Below are positions 1-5,341 of a DNA stretch of 5,341 bases, in pieces. This DNA is from an uncultured bacterium (GTDB taxonomy: Bacteria; Patescibacteriota; Minisyncoccia; UBA6257; Colwellbacteraceae), in NCBI GenBank assembly GCA_913009745.1, contig CAJVWL010000034.1, forward strand, positions 1 through 5,341. The letters are read 5' to 3'. Below the pieces are notes generated by a model that saw only the letters and a program-made list of their open reading frames with translations, made no database searches and was not told the DNA's origin. Position 1 is the first letter of the stretch, and every line of letters starts with the position of its first letter. The position numbers were made by a program, and so were the translations under genes.

Positions 1-615
1 AATGGTGTGCTGTTTATACCGCGCCATATCAATACGTTCCCTTAGCGACTTAAACACTCCGTCAACGCGCGCTTCCGTAAAACCGCTACCGAGCAGGTCA
101 TATAATAGTTGATAATATTCGCCTTTCCTCCCGCGAACAATCGGGGCCATTACAACAAACTCTTTTGCATCGTTGTTCTTTTTCGCTGCGGAAATAATCG
201 CATCCACTATCTCGCTTGACGACATGCGATGTATTTCTTTTCCGCATTGCGGACAGAACGGCCTTCCGGCCCTTGAGAAAAGAACGCGCAGATAATCATA
301 AATCTCCGTAATTGTTGCAACGGTTGAACGTGGATTTGCGGAATGATGTTTTTGGTCAATAGAAATTGCGGGGGAAAGACCCTCTATCTCATCAACATCC
401 GGTTTATCAAGTTTAACCAAAAACTGGCGGGCGTATGCGGAAAGCGACTCTATATACCTCCTTTGCCCCTCGGCAAAAATTGTATCAAACGCAAGGCTTG
501 ATTTCCCGGAACCGGAAAGCCCCGTAAATACAATCATCTTATTGCGCGGAAATTCAACATTAATATTTTTGAGATTATGTTCGCGTGCCCCTTTTATAAT
601 TATTTTATCCTGCAT
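1..615 (-). CDS. uvrA: UvrA, excinuclease ABC subunit A, N-terminal part (truncated by window edge)
   Basis: UvrA is the dimeric ABC-type ATPase that finds bulky DNA lesions with UvrB in nucleotide excision repair. My translation of the visible 205 codons starts [18 protein letters not shown], the usual UvrA opening. It has a Walker A motif GLSGSGKS at residues 32-39, the UvrA segment [17 protein letters not shown] at 49-65, a Q-loop region [12 protein letters not shown] at 78-89 and [17 protein letters not shown] at 94-110. A CPQC pair at 121-124 could bind metal, as seen in some Gram-positive-type UvrA proteins. From family knowledge, residues after about 126 begin the UvrB-binding domain. 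Full UvrA is about 940 residues, so roughly three quarters, including the signature motifs and later zinc modules, lies beyond the left edge. The ATG is 4 bp after the uvrB stop and has no Shine-Dalgarno site, so translation probably relies on coupling to uvrB. The identification is secure. Confidence 0.97.
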   Translation of the reverse strand, partial: MQDKIIIKGAREHNLKNINVEFPRNKMIVFTGLSGSGKSSLAFDTIFAEGQRRYIESLSAYARQFLVKLDKPDVDEIEGLSPAISIDQKHHSANPRSTVATITEIYDYLRVLFSRAGRPFCPQCGKEIHRMSSSEIVDAIISAAKKNNDAKEFVVMAPIVRGRKGEYYQLLYDLLGSGFTEARVDGVFKSLRERIDMARYKQHTI

Positions 616-619
616 GTTT

Positions 620-2647
620 TTATTTTGATTTAGCCGCTGCTTTTTCTTTGGTTTTCTTGCCACCCGCAATTTCTTTTTTCAGCACCTTAACCTCATCACG
701 AAGAATCGCCGCAAGTTCAAACTCCAAATTGCCCGCCGCTGTTCTCATGTCGCGCTCTTTATCGCGAATAAGCTTTTCCAGCGCACTCTTTGAATGGGGT
801 ATCGGCATCGTCTCTAATTTTAATATGTCTTCAACCGGAACTATGTCCGATATTTCTCTAACTATTGTTTTTGGCGTAATGCCGTGCTTTTTATTGTATT
901 CCAGCTGTATCTTGCGCCTCCTGTTAGTCTCGCCAACCGCGCGCTCTATTGAGCCCGTCATATTGTCCGCATACATTAGAACTTCTCCGTCAACATTTCT
1001 TGCGGCGCGCCCTATTGTCTGCACAAGCGCCGTCTCGCTCCTCAAAAAGCCCTCCTTGTCGGCGTCAAGTATAGCAACAAGAGAAACCTCCGGAAGATCA
1101 AGTCCTTCACGCAGTAAGTTAACACCAACTAATACATCTATATCCCCACGCCTAAGGCTTGTTAAAATCCTTATTCTATCCAACGTCTTCACGTCACTGT
1201 GCAGATATGTCACCTTGAAATCCAATTCGTGCAAATACTCGCTCAAGTCTTCCGCCATACGTTTTGTAAGCGTCGTAACAAGAACCCTGTCTCCGGACTT
1301 TACTCTTTCCCTTATCCTCGGCAGTAAGTCTTCAACCTGCCCGCGCGCCGGACGAATGGTAACCTTGGGGTCAACAAGTCCGGTAGGACGAATAATCTGC
1401 TCCACAATTTTATCGCTGTTTTTTCTTTCATATATTGACGGTGTTGCCGATGTATAAATTATTTGCCCTACGCATTCATTGAATTCATGGAATCTCAAGG
1501 GACGATTATCTTTCGCCGACGGAAGACGAAACCCGTGCTCAATAAGAGTTTTCTTGCGTGATGCATCTCCTTCATACATTCCGCGCAACTGAGGGGCAGT
1601 AACATGGGATTCATCAATCACGGTAAGAAAGTCGGCTTGTCCGGAATCCGCAGAACGCGGAAAATAATCCAACAGCGTAGATGGGGGCTCACCGGGCTCT
1701 CTGCCGGAGAGGTGGCGAGAATAGTTTTCTATCCCACTGCAGTATCCAACCTCCCTAATCATTGCAATATCGGCTTTTGTTCTGCGCTCAAGTCTTTCCG
1801 CTTCAAGATATTTACCGGCCGAATCAAAATAAGCAAGCCGTTCTTTTAACTCTTGTTTTATATTTTTCAGCGCTACATCTCTCTCCGGCCCCGATGTAAT
1901 AAAGTGACGCGCAGGCGAGACAAAAACTTCATCTGCCGTCGGAGTACGCTCTTGCTGGAACCCCTTAACGGGATCTATAACGAATATCCGCTCTATAATA
2001 TTGTTGGTGACTAAAAAGTTATATATTACCTCTTCGTACGGAGGCATTATTTCCCAATTGTCGCCGTGAAGCCTGAAGGTTCCACGCTTCAGATCAGATG
2101 TAGTTCGTTTAAACTGCATCTCAACAAGCTTTTTCATCAGCGCCTTTCTGTCAATCTTATCTCCGACTTTAAAATGTATGATGTTTTTGCTATATGTTTC
2201 CGGCGCTCCCAATCCGTAAATACACGATACGGACGCGACAATTATTACATCTTTTCGGGTTAAAAGAGCGGTTGTTGCAGCGTGCCTCAACTTATCTATC
2301 TCATCGTTAATCATCGCCTCCTTATCAATATATGTATCTGTTGTCGGCAAATATGCTTCGGGTTGATAGTAATCGTAATAAGAAACAAAATAATGGACGG
2401 AATTTTGGGGGAAAAGTTCCCTAAACTCATTGCAAAGCTGCGCGGCAAGAGTTTTGTTGTGCGCGATAACAAGCGTGGGCTTCTGAATTTTTTCTATAAC
2501 ATTCGCAACCGTAAATGTTTTTCCGGAACCGGTTACGCCCATAAGCGTCTGCTTTTCATACCCCGAATCAAGCCCTTTGACTAATTCTTTAATCGCTTTA
2601 GGTTGATCTCCCGCAGGTTTGTTTTTTGATATGATTTTGAATTCCAT
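620..2647 (-). CDS. uvrB: UvrB, excinuclease ABC subunit B
   Basis: UvrB is the damage-verifying helicase-like subunit of nucleotide excision repair. UvrA loads it at a lesion and it then recruits UvrC for incision. The protein is complete at 675 residues, the normal length. Motifs in order: Walker A GVTGSGKT at 37-44; the beta-hairpin tyrosines [10 protein letters not shown] at 90-99, which in the family insert between the strands to probe damage; the UvrA-interaction region at about 150-250; the DESH box at 345-348; TSATP at 399-403; helicase motif [10 protein letters not shown] at 543-550; and a C-terminal UVR coiled-coil domain at about 620-655 that contacts UvrC. The tail ([14 protein letters not shown]) is Lys/Ala rich and probably disordered. 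The start ATG has a purine-rich GGGGAGG site 10 nt upstream. uvrA follows after 4 bp and the glycosylase gene precedes it by 63 bp on the same strand. All key residues appear intact. Confidence 0.99.
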   Translation of the reverse strand: MEFKIISKNKPAGDQPKAIKELVKGLDSGYEKQTLMGVTGSGKTFTVANVIEKIQKPTLVIAHNKTLAAQLCNEFRELFPQNSVHYFVSYYDYYQPEAYLPTTDTYIDKEAMINDEIDKLRHAATTALLTRKDVIIVASVSCIYGLGAPETYSKNIIHFKVGDKIDRKALMKKLVEMQFKRTTSDLKRGTFRLHGDNWEIMPPYEEVIYNFLVTNNIIERIFVIDPVKGFQQERTPTADEVFVSPARHFITSGPERDVALKNIKQELKERLAYFDSAGKYLEAERLERRTKADIAMIREVGYCSGIENYSRHLSGREPGEPPSTLLDYFPRSADSGQADFLTVIDESHVTAPQLRGMYEGDASRKKTLIEHGFRLPSAKDNRPLRFHEFNECVGQIIYTSATPSIYERKNSDKIVEQIIRPTGLVDPKVTIRPARGQVEDLLPRIRERVKSGDRVLVTTLTKRMAEDLSEYLHELDFKVTYLHSDVKTLDRIRILTSLRRGDIDVLVGVNLLREGLDLPEVSLVAILDADKEGFLRSETALVQTIGRAARNVDGEVLMYADNMTGSIERAVGETNRRRKIQLEYNKKHGITPKTIVREISDIVPVEDILKLETMPIPHSKSALEKLIRDKERDMRTAAGNLEFELAAILRDEVKVLKKEIAGGKKTKEKAAAKSK

Positions 2648-2657
2648 GCAACAAAAA

Positions 2658-2664
2658 CCTCCCC
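2658..2664 (-). promoter_or_regulatory. Shine-Dalgarno site of uvrB
   Basis: On the minus strand GGGGAGG sits 10 nt before the uvrB ATG. It lies within a longer purine run, and it supports the chosen start together with the canonical N-terminus [15 protein letters not shown]. Confidence 0.7.
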
Positions 2665-2696
2665 TCTTCCTCGTTGTATAGGGGGATGGTAGGGCA

Positions 2697-2725
2697 AGTA
2701 TATACTCTTTTTATTTTAGCTTCAA
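2697..2725 (-). promoter_or_regulatory. Candidate sigma-70-type promoter for uvrB-uvrA
   Basis: On the minus strand a -35-like TTGAAG (2725-2720) is followed, after exactly 17 nt, by a -10-like TATACT (2702-2697). This predicts a transcript start near 2690 and a leader of about 43 nt carrying the uvrB Shine-Dalgarno site. The -35 element lies inside the last codons of the glycosylase gene, so uvrB-uvrA could be transcribed on its own as well as by readthrough. No LexA-type box (CTGT-N8-ACAG or GAAC-N4-GTTC) is visible nearby. The prediction rests on consensus matching only. Confidence 0.5.
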
Positions 2726-3235
2726 TAAAAATCGCCACCTGCGCTTTGACCAGTAGGGGCCCGCATAATCAACTCCGATACGCGCTAGCTTTTGTATTTG
2801 TCTCTTTTTTATCTCTACTCCCCTATCCTCTATCCAAAGATTTGATTTCCGAGAAGAAGCCAGCTTATTAAAGTTTTTATTAACTGCAAAATATTTTGCA
2901 ACCCGGGCGGGTCCGCTTATATCCAGAACTCCCCGGATAAGCACTGCATCCGGACATCCTTTTGTATTGGTGACGATATTTAGCATCAAGTGCATGCCAT
3001 AGACAAGGTACACATACCATCTACCGGGATTACTGAACATAACTTCGGTTCTTTTTGTTATTCCGCGAAACGCATGCGACGCCCTGTCACTTGTCCCGCA
3101 ATATGCCTCAACCTCGGTTATCATTGAAGAAGTCTCTTTTCCGCCGATTCTCCTAACTAAAAACTTTCCAAGAAGCTCGGGGGCAACCTCCACGGCAGAA
3201 CGCTCAAAAAACTTTTTATCCAAAACTTTTCCCAT
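2711..3235 (-). CDS. 3-methyladenine DNA glycosylase, AAG/MPG family
   Basis: This is a monofunctional base excision glycosylase expected to remove alkylated purines such as 3-methyladenine and leave an abasic site. The 174-residue product matches the AAG (MPG) fold. It has the opening FFERSAVEVAPELLGKFLVR at residues 9-28, then EVEAY at 41-45, where E43 corresponds to the catalytic Glu125 of human AAG and Y45 to Tyr127. H54, Y76, N86 and R101 align with human His136, Tyr159, Asn169 and Arg182. LWIEDRG at 133-139 and RIGVDYAG at 152-159 are further family landmarks. The length is slightly short for the family (about 190-200). The frame is open upstream to 3460, but homology begins at this ATG and the upstream part overlaps another gene out of phase. 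An AAGGAG site precedes the ATG by only 2 nt, unusually close. The gene lies between a GC-rich hairpin and uvrB on the same strand, forming a repair block. Confidence 0.95.
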   Translation of the reverse strand: MGKVLDKKFFERSAVEVAPELLGKFLVRRIGGKETSSMITEVEAYCGTSDRASHAFRGITKRTEVMFSNPGRWYVYLVYGMHLMLNIVTNTKGCPDAVLIRGVLDISGPARVAKYFAVNKNFNKLASSRKSNLWIEDRGVEIKKRQIQKLARIGVDYAGPYWSKRRWRFLLKLK

Positions 3236-3237
3236 AA

Positions 3238-3244
3238 CTCCTTT
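3238..3244 (-). promoter_or_regulatory. Shine-Dalgarno site of the glycosylase gene, unusually close to the ATG
   Basis: The minus strand reads AAAGGAG-TT-ATG, leaving 2 nt between the site and the start codon where 5-9 is usual. No other in-frame start fits: the next option is a TTG at codon 5, 14 nt from the site, and no ATG, GTG or TTG lies shortly upstream. Initiation may therefore be inefficient. Confidence 0.6.
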
Positions 3245-3258
3245 ATATAAAAATAAGA

Positions 3259-3300
3259 AGGCCCCGACAACAACATGGGGCCTCCTTGTTCTTGTCGGGG
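3259..3300 (-). terminator. GC-rich hairpin, likely intrinsic terminator of the small-gene cassette
   Basis: In minus-strand RNA the arm CCCCGACAA (3300-3292) can pair with UUGUCGGGG (3270-3262), a 9-bp stem that extends by CAA/UUG after a 3-nt bulge. Alternatively AGGCCCC (3283-3277) can pair with GGGGCCU (3265-3259), a 7-bp stem. The two folds share the GGGG at 3262-3265 and exclude each other. Both are followed by a U-rich stretch, UCUUAUUUUUAU. The hairpin starts 5 nt after the TGA of the 59-residue gene, as expected for its terminator, but its end is only 23 nt before the glycosylase ATG, so it could also limit readthrough into that gene. Facing the plus strand there is no T-run. Confidence 0.7.
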
Positions 3301-3305
3301 TATCG

Positions 3306-3485
3306 TCACTCCACGAACGCATGGACCTTGCCGTCCACCACGCGCCATCCCATGGGGTCTTCTTCGCCATAGAGGTCCTTGGAGATAATCCTACCGGACC
3401 ATGTCCGACGGTACTCCTCTGGGTCTTTGTAACGGACAAACATCGCATCCTTCCATGCATGTAGCGCCATCACCGGTAAGTTCAT
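3306..3485 (-). CDS. Small hypothetical protein, 59 residues, second gene of the cassette
   Basis: I do not recognise this protein. By my translation it begins MNLPVMALHAWKDAMFVRYK and ends VVDGKVHAFVE, with 59 residues. It is soluble-looking, charged and rich in aromatics (W11, W29, W47), with no signal peptide, membrane segment or Cys. Support for a real gene is contextual: a consensus AAGGAGG lies 7 nt before the ATG, the start is 31 bp after the stop of the 95-residue gene on the same strand, and a strong terminator-like hairpin follows its TGA within 5 nt. Its GC is about 55% by hand count (99 of 180), well above the 38-45% of neighbouring lines sampled. It prefers codons such as GTG, GTC, GAC and AAG, suggesting a different origin or high expression. 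No function can be assigned. Confidence 0.75.
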   Translation of the reverse strand: MNLPVMALHAWKDAMFVRYKDPEEYRRTWSGRIISKDLYGEEDPMGWRVVDGKVHAFVE

Positions 3486-3492
3486 ATCTACG

Positions 3493-3499
3493 CCTCCTT
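3493..3499 (-). promoter_or_regulatory. Strong Shine-Dalgarno site of the 59-residue gene
   Basis: The minus strand has consensus AAGGAGG exactly 7 nt before the ATG at 3485. It decides the start and is the main argument that this short frame is translated. The same spacing occurs before the upstream 95-residue gene. Confidence 0.8.
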
Positions 3500-3516
3500 A
3501 ATCGTTTTCCAATCGG

Positions 3517-3804
3517 TCACCGCAACGACTGCCGGCATTGCTGCAAATACCTGAGATGATTTCCGCTGATAAAGTGACGCTTGAAATGATGCAGCGCCTC
3601 TTCTATGCGGTATTCACTCGCATTACAGCAATGAATTGCAACAATGTGCTCTGCGTGAGTGAGGTTTCTCCACGCCATATCGGTGGTAAAATCCCACACA
3701 AAACCACCACGGCAGCTTTGACACTTCGCACGGGCCTTGCCGGTCAGTTCGTTGAATTCCACAACGAACGTTATCAAGCAATACTCAATCACCTTGGTCT
3801 CCAT
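3517..3804 (-). CDS. Hypothetical protein, 95 residues, with zinc-finger-like Cys/His pattern
   Basis: I do not recognise this protein. It is 95 residues long, starts METKVIEYCLITFVVEF, and has no obvious membrane segment or signal peptide. C28 and C31 form a CQSC knuckle, followed 21 residues later by H53 and then H58-C59 (HIVAIHCC), a spacing that would allow a single zinc site. The C-terminal third (about 64-95) is probably helical and basic with a cluster of His, Arg and Lys, which could suit nucleic-acid contact; that is speculation. An AGGAGGG site 7 nt before the ATG supports the start and strand over the overlapping plus-strand frame. It heads a two-gene unit with the 59-residue gene 31 bp downstream. 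GC is about 49% by hand count (141 of 288), above the flanks. The zinc-binding idea rests only on residue spacing. Confidence 0.75.
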   Translation of the reverse strand: METKVIEYCLITFVVEFNELTGKARAKCQSCRGGFVWDFTTDMAWRNLTHAEHIVAIHCCNASEYRIEEALHHFKRHFISGNHLRYLQQCRQSLR

Positions 3805-3811
3805 ACGCTAT

Positions 3812-3818
3812 CCCTCCT
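3812..3818 (-). promoter_or_regulatory. Strong Shine-Dalgarno site of the 95-residue gene
   Basis: The minus strand has AGGAGGG 7 nt before the ATG at 3804. It fixes both the start and the coding strand, since the opposite-strand frame has no comparable site before its weak TTG-type start. Confidence 0.8.
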
Positions 3819-3830
3819 AGTTGGCTAGAA

Positions 3831-3873
3831 ATTGTAAAAAGAGCAAATTGCTTCTCTGCGGCACAGTGTATCA
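3831..3873 (-). promoter_or_regulatory. Possible promoter region of the two-gene cassette
   Basis: The 75-bp gap between the DUF4258-like gene and the 95-residue gene holds two -10-like elements on the minus strand. One is TACACT (3870-3865) with an upstream TG one base away, i.e. an extended -10. The other is TACAAT (3836-3831), which would give a leader of about 20 nt. Neither has a convincing -35 at 16-18 nt. One of the two probably drives the cassette, but the choice is uncertain. Apart from a tiny 5-bp palindrome (AGCAA-A-TTGCT near 3842-3852) the gap shows nothing else. Confidence 0.35.
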
Positions 3874-3879
3874 CATACT

Positions 3880-4179
3880 TTATAAAACTTCACTAAACTC
3901 TTTTAATATCGCCCCTGGAAGCGGGCCGCCTGATTTCGTTATTCCAGGATAACGCCAAGCGGAAATAATTCTCCGCCTCTCCGGAGTATCAACAATCATA
4001 ACCCATATTTCATGCGGGTGTTTCTTGCTTCCGGCGGTCTGCATTGCTGCTATCGTGCCCGGGGCAATTCCTTCTTCTACTCGCGTTGGATTTCTAATAG
4101 CCCTTTTTACTCTGCTTTCAGAAAGATTATAATACCTCATCTTCGCCTGTGCATGTTTTGTCCAATAAAACCTTTTCAT
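3880..4179 (-). CDS. DUF4258-like small protein (possible RelE/BrnT-type fold)
   Basis: The product is 99 residues and basic. The start MKRFYWTKHAQAKMRYYNL followed by SESRVKRAIRNPTRVEEG (residues 20-37) resembles the DUF4258 pattern of a His-Ala-x-x-Lys/Arg-Met opening, a helix, and an 'x-x-P-x-x-x-x-E' turn. Later segments HEIWVMIVDT (56-65) and RRIISAWRYPG (69-79) look like the beta strands of the RelE/BrnT-type small toxin fold. Very similar proteins are, in my recollection, frequent in Patescibacteria, usually as single genes. No antitoxin-like partner is adjacent: the downstream neighbour is 75 bp away and is Cys/His rich, and the upstream neighbour is divergent. A toxin role is therefore only a possibility. 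The ATG has no Shine-Dalgarno site, and an A-rich stretch and -10-like elements lie directly before it, suggesting a leaderless or very short-leader transcript. Confidence 0.8.
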   Translation of the reverse strand: MKRFYWTKHAQAKMRYYNLSESRVKRAIRNPTRVEEGIAPGTIAAMQTAGSKKHPHEIWVMIVDTPERRRIISAWRYPGITKSGGPLPGAILKEFSEVL

Positions 4180-4183
4180 TTTT

Positions 4184-4192
4184 TGTTATACT
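4184..4192 (+). promoter_or_regulatory. Extended -10 promoter of the glycosyltransferase gene (likely leaderless)
   Basis: The plus strand reads TG-T-TATACT, a textbook extended -10 with five of six matches to TATAAT. The last T (4192) is 6 nt before the ATG at 4199, which places the expected transcript start on or next to the A of the start codon. No convincing -35 and no Shine-Dalgarno site are present, consistent with an extended -10 promoter and leaderless translation. Confidence 0.55.
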
Positions 4193-4199
4193 TATTGTA
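4185..4199 (-). promoter_or_regulatory. -10-like elements of the DUF4258-like gene, overlapping the divergent promoter
   Basis: On the minus strand TATAAC (4190-4185) lies 5 nt before the ATG at 4179, and TACAAT (4199-4194) lies 14 nt before it. The first would give a leaderless transcript, the second a leader of roughly 7 nt. Both overlap the -10 or start codon of the divergent glycosyltransferase gene, so the two promoters probably compete for polymerase. No -35 is obvious. Confidence 0.4.
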
Positions 4200-5341
4200 T
4201 GAGCAATATCTATAAAATAATAGTTGGAGTAATACTTCTAGTCTCTTTTGTATTAATGTTCACTGTTTCGCTGCAGGAATCCGCAATAATGGATGAATTG
4301 GCGCATATTCCGGCAGGATATGGATATGTAAGCCATCTTGATTATCGGCTTAACCCCGAACACCCTCCGCTCGTAAAAATGCTTGCTGCGGTTCCCCTAT
4401 TATTTTTAAATTTAAACTTTCCGGATAGCGGTCAAGCTTGGCAAAAAGATGTAAACGGCCAGTGGGATGTTGGAACACAGTTCCTTTATGAATCAGGCAA
4501 TAATGCAGACAAGATGATACGTTGGGCAAGAATAGGACCTATGATATTAACCCTCATCTTGATTTTGTTCACATATATTTGGTCAAAGGAGTTAATGGGT
4601 CAAAAATGGGCGCTTTTGCCGACTATCGCAGTTGCCTTCTCTCCAACAATACTTGCTCACGGTCATTATGTGGCAACGGATGTTGGCGCCGCACTTGGTA
4701 TATTCGTAGCGCTTTATTATTTCGCAAAGTTATTGGCAAGACCGTCTAAAAAACATCTTATATGGGCCGGTGTTGCGTTCGGAATAGCACAATTAATGAA
4801 ATTTTCAGCCGTTCTTCTTATTCCATATTTTCTCCTGTTTCTTGTAATAGATTATGCAGTAGATTTATATCTATCACGTCGCGATATATTGCCGGGAGCA
4901 AGACTTAAACAGTTTACGCTCAAAGCACTTAATCGCCTAAAGACGGTTGTTTTAGTTTTTGTAATTGGATATTTAGTCGTTTACCCGTTCTATTTTCTCA
5001 CAACTATAAATTATCCGGTAGAAAAACAAGCCGCAGATACTGAATTTATTCTTACGTCTTTTGCCGGCGGAGAGCCAACCGCAGGAGAAACATGCAATCC
5101 CATTCGCTGCCTTGCGGAACTGGATATATGGGCTTCAAATAATCCTATTACACGTCCGTATGCACAATATATGCTTGGAGTTCTTATGGTAATACAACGT
5201 TCTGCCGGAGGAAATACGGCGTACTTCTTAAATAAGGTATCATCCGCAGGGGACCATCTATATTTCCCGATTATCTATTCGCTCAAGGAACCACTACCGA
5301 TACTTATATTAATAGCTTTTGCTCTACTTTTTAGTCTGTAC
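4199..5341 (+). CDS. PMT/ArnT-like membrane glycosyltransferase, N-terminal part (truncated by window edge)
   Basis: I translated 381 open codons from the ATG to the right edge. The protein is polytopic: hydrophobic segments lie at about 6-25, 113-128, 137-153, 161-180, 187-217, 249-269 and 366-380. It matches the lipid-carrier-dependent glycosyltransferases of the PMT_2/ArnT superfamily (GT-C fold). The first outer loop holds the acidic pair D32-E33 in 'MDELAHIPAGYGYV', followed by LNPEHPPLVK at 51-60. HYVATDVGA at 156-164 and YFPIIYSLKEPLP at 355-367 are further family hallmarks. Such enzymes use a polyprenyl-phosphate sugar donor and glycosylate proteins or surface lipids outside the membrane; the substrate cannot be told. 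C299 and C304 in an outer loop could form a disulfide. It is divergent from the DUF4258-like gene with a 19-bp gap, lacks a Shine-Dalgarno site, and probably starts leaderless. The full length is unknown, as the 3' end lies outside the window. Confidence 0.88.
   Translation, partial: MSNIYKIIVGVILLVSFVLMFTVSLQESAIMDELAHIPAGYGYVSHLDYRLNPEHPPLVKMLAAVPLLFLNLNFPDSGQAWQKDVNGQWDVGTQFLYESGNNADKMIRWARIGPMILTLILILFTYIWSKELMGQKWALLPTIAVAFSPTILAHGHYVATDVGAALGIFVALYYFAKLLARPSKKHLIWAGVAFGIAQLMKFSAVLLIPYFLLFLVIDYAVDLYLSRRDILPGARLKQFTLKALNRLKTVVLVFVIGYLVVYPFYFLTTINYPVEKQAADTEFILTSFAGGEPTAGETCNPIRCLAELDIWASNNPITRPYAQYMLGVLMVIQRSAGGNTAYFLNKVSSAGDHLYFPIIYSLKEPLPILILIAFALLFSLY

Noticed and set aside
648..1457. 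A 269-codon open frame on the plus strand within uvrB.
   Set aside because: It is the antisense shadow of uvrB: Ser/Leu/Arg-rich low-complexity translation, no ribosome site, and uvrB is unmistakable on the other strand.
2648..2710. A search for a LexA/SOS operator before uvrB.
   Set aside because: No CTGT-N8-ACAG or GAAC-N4-GTTC pattern is present in the gap.
3259..3300. The GC-rich hairpin as an integron attC site or transposon end.
   Set aside because: There is only one copy in the window, no integrase or transposase, no core-site motif recognised and no target duplication; position after a stop codon and the following U-run fit a terminator better.
3236..3460. A 75-residue N-terminal extension of the glycosylase in the same open frame.
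   Set aside because: The extension overlaps the 59-residue gene in another phase, has no family similarity, and would need to cross the terminator-like hairpin; the family homology starts right at the ATG at 3235.
3747..3769. Perfect 8-bp inverted repeat GTTCGTTG / CAACGAAC with a 7-nt centre inside the 95-residue gene.
   Set aside because: A stem of this length is expected about once by chance in a window this size when all spacers are allowed, and it sits within coding sequence with no second copy seen.
3538..3828. A 96-codon plus-strand frame opposite the 95-residue gene.
   Set aside because: It starts at a TTG with no Shine-Dalgarno site, while the minus-strand frame has AGGAGGG at ideal spacing and fits the direction of its neighbours.
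4522..4749. A 75-codon plus-strand frame inside the glycosyltransferase gene.
   Set aside because: It is an out-of-phase shadow of the continuous 381-codon glycosyltransferase frame and has no initiation signal of its own.

Overview
The window is protein-coding, compact, and about 40-45% GC in the lines I counted by hand. It probably comes from a Candidate Phyla Radiation (Patescibacteria) genome. The basis is protein style: the 3-methyladenine glycosylase, the DUF4258-like protein and the PMT-type membrane glycosyltransferase all resemble proteins I associate with that group, and intergenic gaps are short. TGA is used as a stop by both small genes, so recoding of TGA as in Gracilibacteria is unlikely. 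The lineage is an inference and no search was run.

Layout. Six genes run leftward on the minus strand. In transcription order they are a DUF4258-like small protein (3880-4179), an unrecognised 95-residue protein with a zinc-finger-like Cys/His pattern (3517-3804), an unrecognised 59-residue protein (3306-3485), an AAG/MPG-family 3-methyladenine DNA glycosylase (2711-3235), UvrB (620-2647) and the N-terminal 205 codons of UvrA (1-615, running off the left edge). One gene runs rightward from 4199 off the right edge: a PMT/ArnT-like polytopic glycosyltransferase, 381 codons visible.

The left half is a DNA repair block. The glycosylase serves base excision of alkylated purines. UvrB and UvrA serve nucleotide excision repair and are 4 bp apart, so they are almost certainly co-transcribed. 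uvrB also has a plausible promoter of its own overlapping the end of the glycosylase gene. No LexA-type operator was seen.

The middle (about 3260-3820) stands apart. Two small genes carry strong Shine-Dalgarno sites at the same 7-nt spacing, have higher GC (about 49% and 55% by hand count), and end in a GC-rich hairpin placed right after the second stop codon and just before the glycosylase gene. They look like a compact inserted cassette of unknown function. The hairpin can fold two mutually exclusive ways, and its loop region holds a Shine-Dalgarno-like site plus an ATG, so it may also affect glycosylase expression.

The right part is a 19-bp divergent intergenic region between the DUF4258-like gene and the glycosyltransferase gene. 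Neither gene has a Shine-Dalgarno site there, and -10-like elements lie only 5-6 nt from each ATG, which suggests leaderless transcripts in both directions. No RNA genes, CRISPR arrays, transposases or att sites were seen, and no stretch over 300 bases lacks a gene.
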